Below are positions 48,255 through 51,546 of a stretch of DNA of 51,546 nucleotides, piece after piece. This DNA comes from Deltaproteobacteria bacterium (GTDB taxonomy: Bacteria > Desulfobacterota > Binatia > UBA9968), in the NCBI GenBank assembly GCA_016874755.1, contig VGTH01000005.1:1-51546 (forward strand), written 5' to 3'. Under the pieces are notes generated by a model. That model made no database searches. It saw only the letters and a list, made by a program, of their open reading frames with translations, and was not told the DNA's origin. How positions within the stretch are numbered: the stretch's first letter is position 1; each line of letters begins with the position of its first letter. Both the position numbers and the translations under genes were made by a program.

Positions 48255-48994
48255 GCCGCACGGGTTTATCCGTCAGCCCGATCGCCTTGGGCACGACCAA
48301 GCTCGGGCGCAATACAGACGTAAAATATCCAAGGCCTTTCGATTTGCCCAGTGACGAACAGGTGCAAGCGCTGCTCGACGCCTGTCTCGCAGCCGGCATC
48401 AATCTGATCGACACCGCACCGGCCTACGGCAGCAGCGAAGCGCGTCTCGGAAAGTTTCTCGCCGGTCGCCGTGACCGTTTTGTGCTGTGCACCAAATGCG
48501 GCGAGAGCTATGAAAACGGCCGCTCGACCTGGGACTTCTCTGGGGCAGCGATCGAGCGCTCGCTGGATTTGAGCTTGCGCCGATTGGGCACCGATCGTGT
48601 CGACATCTTGTTGCTGCACTCCAACGGCCAAGACCTACAGATCCTCACCGAGACCGACGCGCTGGCGGCGTTGCAGCGCGCCAAGCAAGCCGGCAAGGCC
48701 CGCGCCGTTGGCATCTCGGCAAAAACCGCAGCCGGTGTCGTCGAGGCCTGCCGCTCTCTCGATATCGTGATGGCGCCTTTCAGCCAGAGCGATTCAGCAC
48801 TAGAGCCTGCTTTGGCAAAGGCCCATGAAGCTGGGCTAGGTATTCTGGCAATCAAAGGCCTGGCCAGCGGTGCGCTGGCGCCAGAAGCAGCTATTGAGTT
48901 TGTCCTGCGCCAACCATTTATCGATGCGCTGGTATTGGGCACGATTACGCCGCAGCACCTGCGCCAAGCCGTGGCAGTCGCGGAGAAGCTCTAG
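48236..48994 (+). CDS. Aldo/keto reductase
   Basis: This 252-residue NAD(P)H-dependent reductase starts RRLGRTGLSVSPIALGTTKLG. The catalytic tetrad is visible: Asp and Tyr in LIDTAPAYGSSE, Lys in LCTKCGE, His in LLLHSNG. The family phosphate-binding end (ALVLGTITPQHL) closes the fold. At 252 residues it is shorter than the usual 280-330. It begins inside the 3' end of the FAD oxidoreductase gene. Confidence 0.92.
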   Translation: MAPRRLGRTGLSVSPIALGTTKLGRNTDVKYPRPFDLPSDEQVQALLDACLAAGINLIDTAPAYGSSEARLGKFLAGRRDRFVLCTKCGESYENGRSTWDFSGAAIERSLDLSLRRLGTDRVDILLLHSNGQDLQILTETDALAALQRAKQAGKARAVGISAKTAAGVVEACRSLDIVMAPFSQSDSALEPALAKAHEAGLGILAIKGLASGALAPEAAIEFVLRQPFIDALVLGTITPQHLRQAVAVAEKL

Positions 48995-49072
48995 CAAGCC
49001 TGCGGAAAACTTGTAAGAATGCGTCGACAAGCTCAGCATGAACGGACGCTTGCCAACGATTTCAACCTCCGA

Positions 49073-49111
49073 TCGAAGGGCTCCGAAGAGTTTTTCAGCA
49101 GCCTGCTAGCC
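49073..49111. repeat. Dispersed repeat, copy 2
   Basis: Matches 25-63 with four differences in 39 bases (CGAAGGGCTCCGAAGAG shared exactly). It lies in the 125-bp gap between the aldo/keto reductase and the next gene. GTCGACAAGCTCAGCATGAAC just upstream resembles the other half of this common palindromic family. Confidence 0.7.
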
Positions 49112-49119
49112 GAGAGCAA

Positions 49120-49896
49120 ATGATCATCACCCTGACCACCGACTTCGGCTACACCGATTCGTTCGTCGGCATCATGAAGGGTGTGATCTACGGCATCAAT
49201 CCGCACGCGACGATTGTCGATTTGACTCACGGCGTGCCGGCGCAAGATGTGCTCGCCGCTGCGCTGATCCTGCGCCACTCAGTCCAATATTTTTCTCGTC
49301 CGGCGGTGCATGTTGGGGTGGTCGATCCCGGTGTCGGCGGCGCGCGCAAGCCGATCGTCATCGAAGCAGGCGGCGATTTCTTCATCGGACCGGACAACGG
49401 ACTTTGGAGTTTAGCTCTGGCCGGGCGGGAAATCGGGCGCAGCGTGCATTTGTCGCAGGACGATTTTCACTTAAAGCCAACCAGCACCACGTTTCACGGC
49501 CGGGATATCTTTGCGCCGGTATCGGCGCATTTGGCGCTGGGTGTGCCGGCGGACGCCTTTGGTGAAACACTGTCGAGTTTCGTGCGCATTGATTTGCCCG
49601 CGGTGCGAAAGCAACCAAACGAGCTAATCGGCGAGATCATTTACATCGACGGTTTCGGCAACCTGTTCACCAACATTGAAGCCGCAGACTTGACGGGCAA
49701 ACACACACTGGAAGTTCGCCTAGGCGCAACGACCATTAGCGGGCTCTCGTCCAATTACGCTGCGGTTGCCAGCGGGGCCTGCACTGCGCTAGTAAACAGC
49801 TGGGGACTTTTGGAGATCGCCGTCAATCATGGCGATGCACAACGGCAAACTGGCGCCGCTCTAGGCGACCGGGTTTACGTGAAAGTTTCCGCTTAG
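49120..49896 (+). CDS. SAM hydroxide adenosyltransferase (DUF62 family)
   Basis: This 258-residue protein is related to fluorinase/chlorinase but hydrolyses S-adenosylmethionine to adenosine and methionine. N-terminal ITLTTDFGYTDSFVGIMKGVI, then DLTHGVPAQD, VDPGVGG, FIGPDNGLW, FHGRDIFAPVSAHLA and YIDGFGNLFTNI are the family motifs in order. The Asp-Arg-His water-activating set of the family can be matched to D8, R73 and H127 only roughly. It is 22 bp before the deaminase gene. The cellular role of the family remains unclear. Confidence 0.93.
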   Translation: MIITLTTDFGYTDSFVGIMKGVIYGINPHATIVDLTHGVPAQDVLAAALILRHSVQYFSRPAVHVGVVDPGVGGARKPIVIEAGGDFFIGPDNGLWSLALAGREIGRSVHLSQDDFHLKPTSTTFHGRDIFAPVSAHLALGVPADAFGETLSSFVRIDLPAVRKQPNELIGEIIYIDGFGNLFTNIEAADLTGKHTLEVRLGATTISGLSSNYAAVASGACTALVNSWGLLEIAVNHGDAQRQTGAALGDRVYVKVSA

Positions 49897-49917
49897 CAAA
49901 GTGCCGGGAGGCTACCG

Positions 49918-50382
49918 ATGAGCGAGCAGCGGCCAACTTGGGACCAATATTTCATGATCATCACGCAGCAGGTGGCGGAGCGGTCGACCTGCACCCGCGC
50001 CAAAGTCGGCGCGGTGATCGTGCGCGACAAGAACATTCTTGCCACCGGTTACAACGGCGCGCCGGCGGGCATGCCGCACTGCCTCGATGTCGGCTGCCTG
50101 ATCTATGAATCGAAGACGCCCAATGGCGATACCGAGCAAAACTGCTTTCGCACGATTCACGCGGAAATGAACGCCATCGCCCAGGCCGCTAAGAACGGCT
50201 CGAATATCAAAGACGCGGCCATCTATATAACCCACACGCCCTGCATTCACTGCCTCAAGGTCTTGGTGAACACCGGCATCAAAGAAATTTATTATCTAAA
50301 GCCCTACAAGCTGCACACCCTCGACGAATTGCTGAGCTATACTCAGGTGAAGCTCCATGCGGTGGGTTTGCCGGAAAAGTAG
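49918..50382 (+). CDS. dCMP deaminase
   Basis: This 154-residue zinc enzyme deaminates dCMP to dUMP for dTTP synthesis. HAEMNAI (His zinc ligand and catalytic Glu) and TPCIHC (two Cys zinc ligands) form the active site, and [26 protein letters not shown] is the typical N-terminal substrate region (the ComEB/Dcd type). GGGAGG is at proper spacing before ATG 49918. It ends the long rightward gene series at a strong terminator. Confidence 0.93.
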   Translation: MSEQRPTWDQYFMIITQQVAERSTCTRAKVGAVIVRDKNILATGYNGAPAGMPHCLDVGCLIYESKTPNGDTEQNCFRTIHAEMNAIAQAAKNGSNIKDAAIYITHTPCIHCLKVLVNTGIKEIYYLKPYKLHTLDELLSYTQVKLHAVGLPEK

Positions 50383-50387
50383 AAATT

Positions 50388-50422
50388 AAAAAAGGGATGA
50401 GGAAATCTCCCCATCCCTTTTT
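50388..50422. terminator. Bidirectional intrinsic terminator
   Basis: A6-GGGATG-A-GG pairs with CC-C-CATCCC-T5 around a 6-base loop. The A-run and T-run serve both strands, between the convergent deaminase and atpE genes. Confidence 0.9.
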
Positions 50423-50446
50423 GTCGTAAGCGATTGTCTTACCGGC

Positions 50447-50770
50447 TTAGATCTTGCCGGTTAAAATGATCGCGATAACGAAGCCGTAAAGCGCCAACGC
50501 TTCCAACAACGCCAGGGTCAACACCAACGGCAAGAACAGCTTGTCGGCGGCATTTGGGTTGCGGCCGATGCTTTCCATCGCGGCGGCACCGACACGGCCT
50601 TGCCCTAAGGCGGCCCCGAAAGCGGCGATGGCGACGGCGATACCCGCCGAGATCGCGATCGCAACCGCGCGATTGGAATCGCCGGCGGCGGCACCTTCGG
50701 CGGCCATTGCCACGCCTGCGCTAAGCAGGCTGACGAACAAACCGCCTAAGACTGCAAACAGCTTTCTCAT
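50447..50770 (-). CDS. atpE: ATP synthase F0 subunit c
   Basis: This 107-residue subunit forms the ion-driven rotor ring. A cleavable-looking signal peptide (1-23, ending AMA) precedes the helical hairpin, as in several deltaproteobacteria and unlike the 79-residue E. coli subunit. The polar loop is R-N-P. The ion-binding Glu90 lies in LLEALALYGFV. Gln57 in GAALGQG is present, but Ala follows the Glu where Na+ rotors have Ser-Thr, so the ring resembles chloroplast-type H+ rotors. AGGAGAT precedes the ATG. It is 91 bp downstream of atpB. Confidence 0.96.
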   Translation of the reverse strand: MRKLFAVLGGLFVSLLSAGVAMAAEGAAAGDSNRAVAIAISAGIAVAIAAFGAALGQGRVGAAAMESIGRNPNAADKLFLPLVLTLALLEALALYGFVIAIILTGKI

Positions 50771-50861
50771 GGCTATCTCCTTTCCAGCGAATCCAGCCTG
50801 CCACTCCTCTGCCTCATCCTCTCCTCAGCGGCATCCATCGCTTGATTGATAATCTCGATTT

Positions 50862-51546
50862 TTAATGGTGCGCGGCGTGCGCGTCATGGGCGCTTTCGTG
50901 GCCATGCCCCTCTTCGTGGTCACCGTGGCTGATCGCCAACGCGACGTAGATCATGCTGAGCAAGGTAAAGACGAAGGCCTGAATCACGCAAACCAAGGTG
51001 CCCATGATGTAAAACGCCACCGGCACGACCAATTTCGTCAGGCCGATGAAGGCGCCGATCACTTCGTGATCGCCCATCATGTTGCCAAAGAGACGAAGCG
51101 CGAGGGACACGGGCCGAAAGCCGTGCGAGAAGGCTTCGAGAATGAAGAAGAAAGCCACCGAGATCAGCAGAACCGGGAGAAAAGCTAACTTGGCGGCGCC
51201 CTTGCCGGGCAAGCTCGTCATCGGGCCGACGAAATGTTTGAAATAGGCGCCGCCCTGCTCACGCACGCCAATGACGTTGTAGCCGACGAACGAGCAAATC
51301 GCCAAACCGAGCGTCGTGTTTAGGTTGCCGGTGGGCGGCAGGAATCCGGGGACAAGACCGAGCAAATTGCTGAAGAGAATGAAGAAAAAAAAGGTCGCGA
51401 AAAACGGCACGTACTTGCGGCCCGCTTTGCCGATAATCGCATCGCTCTGGCTGACGACCAATTGCACCAGGAGCTCGGCGATGTTGCGCGAGCCCAATTC
51501 GGCCGCGGGAATAACCGGGTCTTTGGCGCTCGATAGAGCGCCGCGC
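50862..51546 (-). CDS. atpB: ATP synthase F0 subunit a (N-terminus outside window)
   Basis: This is the membrane stator half-channel of ATP synthase. The essential Arg lies in VSLALRLFGNMMGDHEV, and the helices before and after it follow the family pattern. The frame stays open to the window edge, so the gene starts beyond 51546; the apparent TTG start at 51497 is internal. The C-terminus is unusual in being His-rich, with about eight His in the last 22 residues. atpB and atpE stand apart from any F1 gene seen here, the split layout of many deltaproteobacteria. Confidence 0.95.
   Translation of the reverse strand, partial: RGALSSAKDPVIPAAELGSRNIAELLVQLVVSQSDAIIGKAGRKYVPFFATFFFFILFSNLLGLVPGFLPPTGNLNTTLGLAICSFVGYNVIGVREQGGAYFKHFVGPMTSLPGKGAAKLAFLPVLLISVAFFFILEAFSHGFRPVSLALRLFGNMMGDHEVIGAFIGLTKLVVPVAFYIMGTLVCVIQAFVFTLLSMIYVALAISHGDHEEGHGHESAHDAHAAHH

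Overview
The window reads as a chromosomal segment, about 55-60% GC by eye, from an uncultivated bacterium of the deltaproteobacterial type (Desulfobacterota, Binatota or Tectomicrobia-like). This placement is an inference. It rests on a split ATP synthase locus with atpB followed by atpE, an AtpE with a signal peptide, a sigma-54-linked type IV pilus operon, and the grpE-dnaK-dnaJ-lon-thiL order. No rRNA, tRNA or CRISPR array was seen, so the lineage cannot be fixed from the window alone.

The left arm (1-18.2 kb) is accessory. It starts with a dispersed hairpin repeat, a tyrosine recombinase and a HigBA toxin-antitoxin pair. About 1.1 kb without a credible gene follows, of which about 0.65 kb is very GC-rich and repetitive. 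Next comes a two-protein NRPS/PKS assembly line read leftward. Protein 1 (18185-11733) is C-A(Thr)-PCP-E-C-PCP, and its last module has no adenylation domain. Protein 2 (11746-2979) is KS-AT(malonyl)-ACP-aminotransferase-C-A(probably Ala)-PCP-TE. It is split into two frames by one missing base in a G run (4456-4460), and its thioesterase has Cys in place of the usual Ser. The predicted logic is (acyl or free) D-Thr, then an undetermined unit, then a malonate extension transaminated to a beta-amino acid, then Ala, then Cys-thioesterase release. No MbtH, carrier-protein activating enzyme, transporter or standalone adenylation enzyme is nearby.

The middle (18.4-32.4 kb) holds a DapA-superfamily lyase/aldolase with its own promoter, a degenerate GGDEF membrane protein and a 51-residue membrane protein. 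An envelope-glycan group follows: a GT2 glycosyltransferase, a methyltransferase, a GT39-type membrane glycosyltransferase and a convergent YfhO-like protein. Then comes a leftward type IV pilus operon: pilB, pilC, a regulator and pilA. The regulator joins a PilS-like membrane/PAS sensor directly to a PilR-like sigma-54 AAA+/Fis output, with no histidine kinase or receiver domain. A good -24/-12 promoter lies between it and pilA.

The right arm (32.8-51.5 kb) is housekeeping: pyruvate phosphate dikinase and RecO (leftward), then grpE, dnaK, dnaJ, lon, thiL, larB, archease, an HD phosphohydrolase, an FAD oxidoreductase, an aldo/keto reductase, a SAM hydroxide adenosyltransferase and a dCMP deaminase (rightward), and finally atpE and atpB (leftward, atpB cut by the window edge). 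grpE and lon share a promoter layout (TTGAC[A/C], 17 bp, TAAGTT), and the grpE copy is framed by a 9-bp inverted repeat.
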